Assembly: GCF_907164915.1 (NCBI RefSeq)
Contig: NW_025919167.1
Span: 1-64,000, forward strand
Origin: Impatiens glandulifera
Taxonomy: Eukaryota > Streptophyta > Magnoliopsida > Ericales > Balsaminaceae
Length of the DNA: 64,000 bases
Reading direction: 5' to 3'
The number at the start of each line of letters is the position of its first letter. Position 1 is the stretch's first letter. Below, piece after piece: positions 25,701-39,085 of the stretch. A program made the position numbers and the translations under genes. The notes below the pieces were generated by a model. It searched no databases. It saw nothing but the letters and a program-made list of their open reading frames with translations, and was not told the DNA's origin.

Positions 25701-27451
25701 TCAACATCATACTTCATTTTGTTCGGAATGACCTCAGCAGATTTTGTAGTTACAAACTACTTCCAATCTTGACTCTCGCTGATTTTCAGCTTCTCTCGAG
25801 GAGAAGAGAAATTAAAGGGGGGAAGTACTGTCTATATGGTTAGAGATAGTTAGTATTGATAGTAGTAAATGGTCTAGTTAGTATGTTGGCTAGTAGTTTA
25901 ATTAGTAGATTAAAATAGTAGTATAAATATAAGACAATCTTAATCATAATGAGAATTGAACAATGATGTTGCATAACAGTTATAGTAGTCTTTCTCTTTC
26001 CTTAGGTCTCTGAAGTGTCTCATCCTCATTCTATTGGAAAGTCTCTCGATCCCCATTCCTTGTTTCATAGTTATCGTTATCTTTTTCTTAGTCACTCATA
26101 CAAATAACATATATCTTTCACATTTACAGTTGGCTCTCTTCACATTTGCTTGTAATATCTTTCACATTTACAGTTGGCTCTCTTCACGTTTGCTGGTAAT
26201 ATCCAAATCAGTCCTTGGTCTTGTTGGAAAATAAAAATTCACAAAAAGGACCACTGTTAGAATACTGCAAGTATTACTTTTGCCAATAATTTATATATGA
26301 GCAGTTTTAGGAAGGTTTAGTAGTATGTTGGTGCACAATTAAGTTTCAGAGAAGGATTGGCCTTTGTTTCTAGCTAAAGTAAAGAATAATTCAGCAATAT
26401 AATAGAAAATTATAGATACATGCTTGTAGCCACATTAAAATGTTACATCTCTTGCTATCTTAAATAAATAAATAAAACTCGTGGAATTATTAAGGTTAAT
26501 GAAATGGATTAACTGGGAAGATGCAGGTGATATGTTTACAGAGGAACAGAATGAATTGATTGAGTCAGCAGCGGAGATGCTTTATGGGTTGATTCATGTT
26601 CGTTACATACTGACAACCAAAGGAATGGCTGCTATGGTAAGTAAGACTCAATATAGATATTTTACTGGTGCATCAGAAACTTGTACAATTAACTTGGGTT
26701 AGTTAGTTATTTGAGATTAAGTCCAAATAGCCTCCAAAATCATCATCCAAAATAACCTCTATTTTTTTCACTGTATATTTATACTCCTAAATATATTTTT
26801 ACTTCAAATAACCTAATTTTCAATAATACTAGGTCAAACAAAGGCCTTAAGGGGATGCTTATATTGCTTCCTGAACTCGCCTCAAAGGACCGTTTTCTGC
26901 TTTATGAACTTTAAAAAACGACGCAAATTACTTCTTTCTGTTGTTTCTTTGTTAACTCTGTTAATTTATTAAATTGTCTCTGCTAAACTGCATAGTGGAT
27001 TTAATCAATACGTGTGCTTATTTCCTTAACATGATACACTCCTTAAATTTTGGCAGTTAGAGAAGCTGAAGAATGCGGAATTTGGGCGATGCCCAAGAGT
27101 ATTTTGCTGTGGACAGCCATGCCTCCCAGTTGGTCAATCTGACATACCTCGAGCAGGCACTGTAAAGCTGTATTGTCCCAAATGTGAGGACATTTTTAGC
27201 CCCCGATCCAAGTTCCAAAGTAGTATCCTTGAAAGATCAGTTTATGATATATTATAAATAGCTAGATATATTCTTGTCATTCATTTATCCAAAGTTTGTT
27301 CCTTTAACTTATATTATAAGACATCGATGGTGCTTATTTTGGTACAACTTTTTCTAACCTATTCCTAATGAGTTACGGGCATCTCAAGCCACAGAAACCG
27401 TCGCAAAAATATGTACCAAGAGTTTTTGGCTTCAAGCTCCACAAGCCATGA
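19775..27451 (+). CDS. CKB: Casein kinase 2 regulatory (beta) subunit
   Basis: Five exons join in frame to 290 residues: 19775-20021, 21874-22092, 26527-26636, 27057-27222, 27321-27451. The protein is the regulatory subunit that dimerises and holds two catalytic alpha subunits to form CK2. Residues 1-82 are the plant-type Gly/Ser-rich N-terminus, followed by an acidic [10 protein letters not shown] stretch, then the conserved [18 protein letters not shown] and [12 protein letters not shown] blocks. The zinc finger that drives dimerisation has C204, C209, C232 and C235. The C-terminus ends FGFKLHKP, typical of plant CKB proteins (about 280-290 aa). The start at 19,775 is the first in-frame ATG. 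Intron 3 is 4.4 kb because of transposon insertions. Which CKB paralogue this is cannot be settled here. Confidence 0.95.
20748..20938. repeat. Triplicated 64-bp tandem repeat in CK2-beta intron 1
   Basis: Three head-to-tail units start at 20748, 20812 and 20876, each beginning CAATCTCTTGATAATTTCCG. Units 2 and 3 are essentially identical; unit 1 has a few differences, suggesting a recent second duplication. Confidence 0.9.
22976..23075. repeat. Short tandem repeats in the 5' LTR-like region
   Basis: Four copies of GAGAAAGTTAGTATATT separated by ATTAGTATT-like spacers, period about 28-29 bp. Confidence 0.85.
23624..24160. mobile_element. MITE with perfect 23-bp terminal inverted repeats
   Basis: The left end 23,624-23,646 (CATAGTTTTGAAACCCGGTC then CGG) is the exact reverse complement of 24,138-24,160. 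The interior is rich in further CCGGTT/AACCGG words and has no coding capacity. It is inserted inside the decayed LTR element, which itself is inside the CK2-beta intron. I saw no clear target duplication, so the superfamily is not assigned. Confidence 0.85.
26108..26205. repeat. Two-unit tandem repeat in CK2-beta intron 3
   Basis: ATATCTTTCACATTTACAGT and the following TGGCTCTCTTCAC-TTTGCT-GTA occur twice in succession, period about 46 bp. Confidence 0.8.
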
Positions 27452-29377
27452 TGTGAAACAGGATTTTCCCGAGGTTTTGATTTTGGTATATGTACATAAT
27501 TTGTAGTGTGTGTTCAAATCAATTTTTCTTATTTGAGTATTGTGTTTTTGAAATGCAGATATATTTCAAACTTTACCAGGATATGCGAGTAAGATATTTA
27601 AATTGGAGAAAAATATGTCGCAATGGAGCTTGGTTTAGTTATGTGCAAGGTTATTCAAAGTTCCAACCTTTCGAATTCTACAATTTATCGGTGTTCTTTT
27701 TGTACTATTTTTTTTAAAGAAATTTAACATTGGGTTATGTTTGGCATTTTGTTTAAAGCCATTCTGGACTTGTGCACAACAGAATGTGTATTCATTTATG
27801 TAATCCTGAATTATTTTTATTATTTTTTATGCTTATTAGCATAATATTGAATTTGAGCTTCAATAGTCATTCTATATTTCAGTTATGATGTTTTATCAAA
27901 TATAGAAAGAAGCATTATTGATATTTGTACTTTGCAAGCTTATCTTGATTCTAGTTTATATTTTTATCATTGAGTTTATTCTTAAGTAATATTTTACAAT
28001 ACAATATATAGAAGAGAGGTTGATTGAGATTTTGAAAAAGTAATATTTATTTATTTTGGAAGGGCCAAGCAACCTAACTCTGCTATATATAGTGTTGAAT
28101 ATGTCAACCTAAATAATCAAATTTATCTACAATTATAGTTTGTTGGATTTGATATATATAAATTATCCATAGTTTGGATTCAATTTGTTGGATTTAAAAT
28201 CTATCAATAATCGAGGTTACTGAATAATAACTATTAAGATCGTGAGTCAACTCGTTCGAGTTTGCGAGTAAACTTGTCGAAAATAAGTCAATATTTTGTA
28301 AGTCGACTCGTCAAAAATAAGTAAAGAGTCAAAGAAACTCTTTTAGAAACAAAATCATAATTAATTCACAATTTAACTTGTTAGAGTCAATAAAAAAGAT
28401 AAAATCAGTGTTATTACGATTTTACTTTATAAATTATTCTTAAATCTTGTCTGTAAATCTGTGAACAGAGTAAAAGATTTGTGAAGAGAAGAGTAAAATC
28501 GGAATCGAATATTGTTAATGCAAAAGAAGTTTTTGAGTAAAATCTCAATTTTACAAATTTAATTACAAATGATTATATCATGCCTCAACATTATAGCCCA
28601 TTTATATCATTTTATTATTAAAACACATACTTGTGATAGTTGTATAAATAAACCTCAATATTGATTACTTTAAATTTTAATTCTATTCCTTCTTGTAATT
28701 TGAATGATAAATATTTACCGTTCAAATTTTGTCCCGAATACTAATAAACACCTATATAATATTATTAATATATTTATTTATTATTCATATTTTATAAGAA
28801 TTTTAGTTTTATTTTATAATAATATAAATTGTTAATATATTTTATAAATATAATTTTATTATAAAATTTTTAATTTTTTCAAAATCAAACTGAAAAAAAA
28901 TGGTAATAAAAAAAAATCACAAGGCTCATCCCAGCCTTATGATTATTTGCTATATTTGTTTAATTAAAATAATGATCAAATTTCAAATTAACAAATAAAT
29001 AGGAGCTCAATTTGTGAAGCCTGAAAGGATGGAACAAAACCTGCCCTTAATGGCAAAACCCTATTCAATAAAAATTAATAAAGATTTCATTTTTTATAAG
29101 CTGTTAAAAAGTATTTTAAGATACAAAGTTTAACAAAGAAAACTGTTTAGCTTGAACATAAGTATATAGAATATGCAACAAAGCTGGATAATCTAAGATC
29201 AAAATAAGATTAAATTATCTCTCAAATAGAATTATCCTAATAAAACATATGTCAAAGCTTCAAATATTTCAAAATTGTCTTCCTGAAGAAACACAAATAG
29301 AAAAGAAAGAAAGGTTCAAACACAACAATGTAGAATAGATAGATGAAATTAACAAGACCAAACAAAATTCAGAGAAT
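27452..29377. other. CK2-beta 3' region and intergenic DNA
   Basis: The first few hundred bases are probably CK2-beta 3'UTR. Bases 28,730-28,870 match the dispersed repeat at about 16,175-16,320. No gene was recognised; the genes on the two sides converge here. Confidence 0.5.
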
Positions 29378-30769
<1,392 letters not shown>

Positions 30770-30820
30770 TTTCTCTGGTTCGTTGAAAGCAAAAACTGAG
30801 ATCGGCAAGGAGGAACAAAT

Positions 30821-30919
30821 GAAACCCTAGATAGTTGATCCAATTTATAATCGTATGAACTTTTGTTTAGTTGGGCCGAAATTATGTTTATAATAAATCT
30901 TTAATATTTAATATGGGCT
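30821..30919 (-). promoter_or_regulatory. RPL37a promoter: TATA, telo-box and site II motifs
   Basis: On the minus strand TATAAATT lies at 30,849-30,842, about 75 bp upstream of the ATG. AAACCCTA (telo-box) lies at 30,822-30,829. Two site II words occur further upstream, TGGGCC (30,872-30,877) and TGGGCT (30,914-30,919). Telo-box plus site II is the usual arrangement in plant ribosomal-protein promoters; site II is bound by TCP factors. Confidence 0.65.
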
Positions 30920-30929
30920 TGGTCCAATA

Positions 30930-32199
30930 TTTTAACTTTTGGTATTGGGTCAATAATTTAATTTTTGCACAATATAAATATATTACGAGGACATAGTTTT
31001 ATGTTATTTTATAAAATCAAATAAATTATGATTGCATGAGGATTTCTTTCTTTATAGGTAAATGTCTCTCTTTTTTTCTTTTTTTACCGCTGTAATTTTT
31101 TATTTTTATTTTCATCAATGATGAGCACAAAAAAAAAATGACAATATTTGTATTTAGGCTTATAGATGAAATGGGAGGAATATTTTTTTTTCTTTTTAGA
31201 AAATATAAAATGATAAAATATGTGAAAAAATCAATTAAGAAATAAACAAACTTAACAACTATTATCAAATAAAATAATAAAATATGTGCAATTAAGAAAT
31301 AAACAAGCTTAACAACTATTATCATATAAAATGAAGTATAACATAAAAAATAAAATAATAACAAAAAAAAAGTGAATTCAATTATAATCTAGTCTTCACT
31401 TTCTCCTTTTTAGTGTTCCTCCCACTCTAAATATTTCTTTAAGGCTTGTTTCCGGGTTCATATTCTTTTCTAAAAAGATTGCTTAACTCCTTACATTTTA
31501 AAAATAAATAGAAAAAATTGTCTCAACTCTCAACCCATGTTCTTTTTTATCATGCACCAACCAATAGCTACCACTAAATATTTGGAAATTCTTTCGGCCA
31601 TCAGTTATTTTGAACAAAATTAGGAGTTCAGTTAAATCGAGTTTATTAATTTTTATCTAATCTATATTTTTGTGTATCACTTGACTCGAAAGTAACCCTA
31701 AGATATTTAAGTGGCGACCGATGAATTAACTATCTGATTATATTATTATTACGATTGAGAATGTTGGAAATCAGTCGATACAGACGGTGAACTCATTATT
31801 ATTTTTTTTAATCTTCGAACTTGTTAACATTAGTTTTAAGACGTTGGTAAACATTTTTATTTATGTTTTCATTGTTATTTCTTAAATATTTAATCGCATT
31901 GTATTTTAAATATGTTTAGTGACAATTTGGATTATAGTATTTTTTATTTTTATCAATAAAATTAAACTATTCTTATTTCTATCCTATTATATATATAGAC
32001 TTTAAAAAAAATGTTACCATTTTATTACTAGATTAGATTAGGAGTATAATTGGTTTAGTTCGATCAATTTTTTCTCCGAAAAGATCATCCTAATCGTTTG
32101 TGTCAGTTTTTTAAATTCTTTATCCGTTTGTTGGTCAAATGTCTGTTCGATTTAGTTGATTATAAGATTTAAAAGTTTATTTGTTGAAAAAATAACAAT

Positions 32200-32239
<40 letters not shown>

Positions 32240-32890
32240 ACTTTTTGTTTCAAGCAAATGCCAACTGTCAGAGCTCTTTCTTGTGGCCATTTCATGCATT
32301 CAGCATTGTTTCAGAAATATACATTTACTGTGTAAATGACTTGTGATAAGAAGGGAATAACCAAATTTCATTGGCAAAATCATAAATGTGAATCTTATAT
32401 ATATATATGTGTGTGAAAATTAATTTTTACACATTTCTGTACATTACATTAATTTATTATCCACCAGTTATGCAATGAAATAAATCAATGACAAATCAAA
32501 AGTCCTTTCCTAGTCATTAATGAAATTTTTGCAAACACTAAAATAGTATATTTTTCCATCAGAAATCCATTGTAAGAAGGTGTTTGTACAAAAGTGGATT
32601 GCACATCATATATATATTAATAGCAGTTCAGAAAATTGAATGTGACAAACTATGTTCAATTTTCTAAACCACAAATCTCACAGAAATGATGTTTTCAAAT
32701 ATGTTTCTCAAGAACTAGGCAAAAAATGCACAATTTGCCAAATATAATCAAAACCCACAATCATATATATGAAAAAGTTAAGCTTAAAGTATTTTGTCAA
32801 AATGATAGAAAAGTTCAATAAACTGTTAACATAATTAGAAGGGCTAATAAATAAACCTGGAAGAATTAGACAGGAACACATACCTGTGAG
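30930..32890. other. Intergenic DNA between RPL37a and CLASSY
   Basis: AT-rich with a (TA)n tract at about 32,204-32,236. The stretch next to 32,890 is probably the 3'UTR and downstream region of the minus-strand CLASSY gene. No gene was recognised. Confidence 0.5.
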
Positions 32891-32893
32891 GAA

Positions 32894-35800
32894 TTAATCA
32901 TTTGTGGCACAAACGAAAACTTCATGAGCATCAATCAAACTCGACTCCTTCTCTTGGTCAATGATTTCCACAAACATATTACATGTTTTCTCATGTTGAA
33001 TCATCTCCTGCAAGATCTTGTCTTCCACAACTGTACCCATCAAAACCTTCTCGCTAATATCAGCATTATTATCATTTGCTGAAGAAAACACTAATTTCGA
33101 TAATCGATCTTTCTGAATTTGACGACTATACTTAGTGCTCTCAGCTTCACCAGCAACCAGATGATAAGTGTAGACGAGTTTCTTCTGTCCAATTCTATAT
33201 GCCCGGCTGATGGCCTGTCTTTCAACAGAAGGATTCCAAACAACATCCAACAATACAACTCTTGAAGCACCCACCAAACTAATACCCTCAGAACAAGCCT
33301 TGGTTGAGGCTAGCATTACTTTAACCGTGCTATCTGGATTGTTGAATGATGTTATGGATAATTGACGAAGTTTTGTGTCTTTTGCTCCATCCATGTACAA
33401 CATATCATTGCCTTCAGACCAACCAAAAAGGGAATTTAGTTGGTCTTTAATGAGTGTTAGAGGGGTGATGAATTGGCTGAAGATGAGGACTTTCTCATTT
33501 AAGCTCTGGCTGAGTCGGATGAGGTCAATTACGAATGTTGTCTTAACACCGAATTCAGGATTTAACTTAATAGCTTCTAGCTGTGGCATGTAAATTGAAA
33601 GCTCTTCTTTTCCCGATAATTGAGAGTGAATCAGCAACGATGGGTGAACTGCTGTTAATGAGGAGCAATGTTCACGTTCTAGGACGCCAAGCTTCATTTT
33701 GGAGACGAAATTAAGAATCTCTGTTTGTAAATCCGTTGGCTTTAAGACAACTAATAAGTCTCTTAGACCTGGAAGGCTTTCCTTAAGTATGTCACCTTTG
33801 TAAACATGTGCCATCCGGTAAATTATATCCTTTAACTCTTTGATCCTATCATCATCATTTTCAGCTATGCCTTTTGTCAATGATACCCATTTGTTTAATG
33901 CTACGTTGGTTTCTCTTTTATCACGTTTCTGCTTTCCGGATATGTCATTTTCCTTTGTGAGGATAAGTTTGTCAGCGAACTTAGGCACTACCAAACGCAG
34001 AGTATTGTATAACTCACGGAAGTTGTTCTGAAAAGGAGTTCCAGACAGGATGATTCGTTTCTGAGTCTCTACTTTTGAAAGTGCCTTCCAGATTAGGCTG
34101 TTCTCGTTTCTTGGTGTATGACCTTCGTCGAGAACTAAAAGATCAGGAAGTTCTCGAAGCATAGTCACAACCCTTGAAATATCTATTTGGTTTTTACTGG
34201 CTTGCTTCTTCTTTCCACCATGATCACCTGCTAGAGTTTCAAATAAACCATAGCTCATTCCAAGAACACCCTTTTCTTTTTTCCATGATAAAAGTTTAAC
34301 CAAACGGTTGGAGGTTTTGTCTTGTTCACGATATTGCTTCACTAGATTAACAGCTGAGTTCATTTCTTGACCTGAAAAATCCTTCCTATTCATGTTATGG
34401 AATGGAATGTTAACTTTCCATTTCTTGAACTCATCCTCCCATGTAAGGAGCATATTCAGAGGAGCAAGTATGACAACTTTTCTAGTCGGGTATAACTCCA
34501 AATAAGACTTTATGAACATGATGGTGAGTCGAGTTTTACCAGTTCCAGGTGCATGTGAGATTATGCATCCGTTTCCACCACCATTTGAAGTGTCTTTCTT
34601 TAAATCCTCTAGAAGTATGCTTCCTTCTACGTTCTTCCATATAAACTCAAACCCGTCTCTTTGATGCGCATACATGGTTTGTCTCAGACCAGGAATTAAA
34701 CCCCAAACTGTGCCTGCAGTGTCAATTATATCGTCCTTTAAATGAGATCCTCCATTCTCAAAATTCATATGGAGTTGGTGTATGCCAATGTTATTTCTCT
34801 CTTCCCTGAACTCTTTCTTGTTAGTTCTTTTCCATGGATTGCTAGCCTGCATGTATATTTAATGAGTTTATAATTTGAAATAAGAAAATGACCAACAGAC
34901 AAAAGAATACTTCATTGAAAATAGACTGGACATACAAAAGTTGGTGACATGTATCTGATCTCCACCTCCACATACGAGCATCTTTTACATCGGACTCCAA
35001 TTTGTTCATCAAGAATGAGTAGATGATTGCCATGACCGCAGTTTCGTAGCATACTAACAACAGTTTTCCCTGCTGAAGTTTGATCAATACCGACCTATAC
35101 ATGAAGAATAAAGACATATTTGAAATATCAAACTTAACAAATAAAATCATTGATTTGTGACAAGAAGCTCACAGTATTTTTTGAATGTGTCCACCCAATT
35201 CCTTCTGTTGCCATTGCAAAAGTCATCTCTTCAAATAGCTTCTCTCCTTCGATGTCCCAATATGATTTCTCTTCAGCTGGTTTTGCATCGTATTCCTCTA
35301 ACCCGAAATTCTTGGGTATTTCGAAAATTTCTTCTTCATCTTGTTCATAGAAAGGAGAGAAAGGGACATCTATTTGGTCCCATAGAGAATCAACTAGAAT
35401 CTTAAAGATCAAAGTAGATAAAAAAAATACTTTAGTTTATAAAATCTCATTATAATCCAATAAAATTAAATCTTATCTTACCTTAGCTGCTGTTGGTTTC
35501 TCAATAGCCATATGTCTTTTCTTTAATGGCATTTGGTGCATTCCTTTCCAGATATCTTCTTTATTGATATTTGAAGAAGAAACATTTTGCTCATCCTCTT
35601 TGAAGTCATTAATGGCATCTGGTGTAGTCTTTATTGTTATGTTTTCTTCTTCAGGGTCATTTTCTTCTTCTTGATGGTTAGTTTTCTCGGTATCATTTTC
35701 CCAACCATGATCTGCGGAAGCAGGGCCATTTTCCTGTTCATTCTCCCAACCATGAGCTGCGGAAGCAGCCACATTTTCCTGTTCATTCTCCCAACCATGA

Positions 35801-37398
35801 GCTGCGGAAGCAGCCACATTTTCCTGTTCATTCTCCCAACCATGAGCTGCGGAAGCAGCCACATTTTCCTGTTCATTCTCCCAACCATGAGCTGCGGGAG
35901 CAGGGACATTTTCCTGTTCATCACCAGTTAGATTGACAACACAGGTTTTAGGCTCATTGATTTTTCTTCTCTTTGGCTGCGATGAACGAAGTCGTTCAGC
36001 CATTTTGTTAGACTGTTGTCTACCATCTTTTTTCTCATAAGGCACAGAAATGTTCAATCCGGGGACCTTTTTCTTCCTACCAACTTTGGCTTTTTCCTTG
36101 TCATTCTTTCGATCAACTTTTATGGGCATGGTTCTTTTCTCATTCTTGTTCTTCTCCACCTTCTCTTTGTCTTTCTTTCCTTTGATGCTTACATGCATCT
36201 CTTTTGTATCCAAATTGTTGGGGTGAAAATCTTCATACCTGGATTTGTGATCATCCTCTTCATCAGTTGATTCAACTTCTATGGGCTTGATACTTTCCTC
36301 TTTCTCATTCTCATCAACCATTTTTCCTTTGGTATTTACATGCACATCTTCTGTATCCAAATTGTTTGAACAGAAATAGTTTGATGATCTATTGGGCTGA
36401 AAACCTTCATCGATAGAAATAACATCATCCTCTTCATCAGATGATTCAACTCTTATGGGCATGGTATTTTTCTTATTCTCCTTCAATACCCTCTTTCTTT
36501 TGATGCTTACATGCACTTCTTTTGTACCGAATTTGTTTGAACCGAAATAGTTGGATGTTACTTTGGGACGAAAATCTTCCTCGCTGTAACTATCTTCATC
36601 TTCTTCCTCAGCTGATTCTGAATTTTCACTTTCACTACTCCCATCCTCATCATCTTCATCCTCCTCCAAATTCACTATCTCCATCTTCCTGTCAAAGCTC
36701 ATAGAAACCTCATCAGCACGCAACTTGTTTGAACGGAAAGATTTGGATGATTTATTGGGACAGAAATCTTCATCGCTAGTATCATCATCATCCTCTTCAG
36801 ACGATTCTGTTCCCAATTCAAAATCAATATCTTTTCCATAAACACTTCTCTTAATATGTTTCTCTTCCTTTTCTGATTCAGAAGAAATATTAATGTGATC
36901 CGGAGAAGACGATGAAGGTGATGAAATCCCACATTTGACAGCAATTTCTCTTAATTGAAATCCAGTCAGATCATCAATCTCTGGTTTACTTATATTTCCA
37001 GCCGGACTCTCGCCGCTGAAATCGCAATGATGATACCAGTGATCAACCTTCTCATCAGAAACCAACTTCTCTCCCAAATTAACTCCACTATCACCGTTTT
37101 TTTCCGCAACGCCTTCACAATCAACCATCAAGAACTCCGCGTCTTCAGTGATTTCATGATCATTTCGATTCGATGTCCCGATTTTCGACGGCGAAATCAA
37201 TTCCTCGACGATATCAACTGAGCACGAATCTGCTGAACTTCCACATTGTTGTTTACCTCCATTAGGAGAGAATGATTTCTCCACCGTTTGGTTCATAGCC
37301 TCAACATTAATCTTCCTCATCGCCCGCATAAATCCAGTATAACAACTAACCGCTTCCTCTCGGCTCCGCCTCGCCATTGGATCGCCACCTTCATCCAT
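32894..37398 (-). CDS. CLSY: CLASSY3/4-type SNF2 chromatin remodeller (RNA-directed DNA methylation)
   Basis: Four exons, all phase 0, give 1,418 residues: 37398-35482, 35400-35173, 35094-34936, 34846-32894. CLASSY proteins recruit RNA polymerase IV to start 24-nt siRNA production and DNA methylation. Residues 1-639 are a long acidic region with SSDEEDD-type clusters and five 15-residue repeats. Exon 3 encodes the family's Cys-rich linker (HLLILDEQIGVRCKRCSYVE). The SNF2 ATPase follows: Walker A HAPGTGKT near 868-873, DEGH near 1008-1011, SGTPFQNNF, and C-terminal helicase motifs CSEGISLVGASRVVLLD and AISRAYRIGQKK. Length is close to Arabidopsis CLSY3 (about 1,400). The first ATG is followed by a second at codon 8; the first is preferred by default. 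Two partial copies lie downstream in the window. Confidence 0.92.
35701..35925 (-). repeat. 45-bp coding minisatellite in CLASSY exon 1
   Basis: Five units with exact 45-bp spacing (35,701, 35,746, 35,791, 35,836, 35,881) encode HGWENEQENVAASAA-type 15-residue repeats. The three central units are almost identical and the outer two carry substitutions (APA and GPASAD). The reading frame is kept. Confidence 0.95.
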
Positions 37399-37437
37399 AA
37401 TAACTGTCCAAGGTCTACCTGATTACTGAATGATCTG

Positions 37438-38345
37438 TAATCTGTACGTATTCATAAACAAACAGATTCCGATATTTTCAGCTATAACACGATTTATACC
37501 ACAATGAACATATTCAAAACAGGACGAAGAAATCAGATTAAATAAGTATGTAAAACTTCTCAACTTCTCGCTACTCACGCTAAAGAATGTCGCCGGAGAT
37601 ACTCACAAGTGATCGAATCAGTGACTGTTTCGCCTCGCCATTAGATTCTAAGGTCAACCTGAATGATATGTAATCTGCACGTATTCATAACAAACAAGTT
37701 TCCAAATATTTTCAGCTATAACACGATTTGTATCACAATGAACATTTTCAAAACAGGACGAAGAAATCGCCGGAGATACTCACCGTCACCGCTGTCTATC
37801 GGATTCTCTTCCGTTAAGAACTAACAAATACCTGAATGATCAGTAATCTGCACGTATTCATAAACAAATAAGTTTCCAAATATTTTCAGCTATAACACGA
37901 TTTGTATCACAATGAACATTTTCAAAACAGGACGAAGAAATCGCCGGAGATACTCACCGTAACCGCTGTCTATCGGATTCACTTCCGTTAAGAACTAACA
38001 AATACCTGAATGATCAGTAATCTGCACGTATTCATAAACAAACAGGTTTCCAAATATTTTCAGCACTATAACACGATTTGTATCACAATGAACATATTCA
38101 AAACAGGACGAAGAAATCGCCGGAGATACTCACTGTCACCGCTGTCTATCAGATTCTCTTCCGTTAAGAACTAACAAATACCTGAATGATCAGTAATCTG
38201 CACGTATACATAAACAAACAGGTTTCCAAATATTTTCAGCACTATAACACGATTTGTATCACAATGAACATATTCAAAACATGACGAAGAAATCAGATCA
38301 AACAAGTATGACTAAAACTTGTCGCCGGAGTCGGAGATATTTACC
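37438..38345 (-). repeat. Tandem array of CLASSY 5' leader units, each resembling a 5'UTR exon plus intron
   Basis: Five units start at 37,438, 37,671, 37,844, 38,018 and 38,194 (spacing 233, 173, 174, 176). On the minus strand each carries an acceptor-like CGTGCAG|ATTA, an exon-like stretch and a donor-like GTGAGTATC (GTAAAT in the last). This predicts exon-like blocks 38197-38134, 38021-37958, 37847-37784 (64 nt each) and 37674-37607 (68 nt), with introns of about 109-165 nt. The final acceptor (37,442) leads into the leader of the coding exon. The 68-nt block holds a short ORF MARRNSH (37641-37618), resembling codons 8-11 (MARR) of CLASSY, so the array probably arose by duplication of the start-codon region. 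Confidence 0.75.
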
Positions 38346-39076
38346 GTAACCGCTGTCGATCGCACTAACACAGAAACCTGCAAATTTCAGCTTGTAGAGC
38401 ATCAAAACGGTCAATACATACAGTTATCGAATCATTGAATCAGTACAATCCACCATTTCTCTTACCTCTCTCTAGGTTCAGAACAAATGATGAAACAAAC
38501 AAGGCCTTAGAATGCAGACACGAGTTTGAGCACCCTGCAAATATACAGAGAGTGAAGATAGCCATTTACAGGGAAGAGTATCAACAGAGACGATGCCATT
38601 TTTGCATGTACATAAAAGGGAAGGCGGGGACCGTGTTATTGGCTAATGAAATACTGACACCTGTCATTTATCCGTTTATCTTTTAATTAAGTTTACTAAT
38701 CTGAATATATATATAATATTAATGTGGTAAACTGTATTAACAAATTTATATTTGAATTAATCATTTTGTTAAAAATTGTTCACTTTATATTTGCTCATTT
38801 CTTGTACAACACGTTTCATTAATAACGCGTCAATTTTATTCTCTTTTCTAACATAGACTCTATAAAGCACAAGTAAACATTTAAGGCCGAGACATACTTA
38901 ATTAATATTAAATATTAATATGATAACATAATAATATAACTTACAATTTGACACTAACTTCTTCGAATGGGGAAGCATGTCAAGCTGGTACGTGGTGGCG
39001 TTTTTCAAGTGCTTATTGGGTATAAACAGTAAGATCGTCATAGTTTTGTAAAACCTAAACGTGTAACTAATGGAGA
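38346..39076. other. Probable CLASSY promoter region and intergenic DNA
   Basis: The stretch upstream of the leader array should contain the minus-strand CLASSY promoter; no core element could be chosen confidently. An 83-codon plus-strand frame at 38,435-38,686 resembles no known protein and is not called. Confidence 0.4.
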
Positions 39077-39085
39077 TAGTTATTA

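Larger units (their letters stand above)
22965..26040 (+). mobile_element. Decayed LTR retrotransposon inside CK2-beta intron 3
   Basis: The 5' LTR-like start (TGTCATGTGCATGGTTAGAG at 22,965) resembles 25,829 onward (TGTCTATATGGTTAGAG), which directly follows a purine-rich AAAGGGGGGAAG tract like a polypurine tract. Between them, 23,150-23,300 translates to a gag-like segment ([15 protein letters not shown]), the pattern at the start of many plant gypsy gag proteins. Further broken frames follow to 25,840. No intact polymerase was seen, so the element is dead and probably non-autonomous. It sits in the host gene's sense orientation and must be removed by splicing. The right LTR boundary is approximate. 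Confidence 0.7.

Noticed and set aside
34842..35150. Alternative minus frame over CLASSY exon 3
   Set aside because: The true exon is in another frame and encodes the conserved HLLILDEQIG Cys-rich linker.
35587..35931. Long antisense frame with repeated LPTMSCGSSHIFLFI units
   Set aside because: It is the complement of the CLASSY 45-bp coding repeats. The sense frame is supported by family homology.
38435..38686. 83-codon plus-strand frame upstream of CLASSY
   Set aside because: No recognisable domain, and it lies in the likely promoter of the minus-strand gene.
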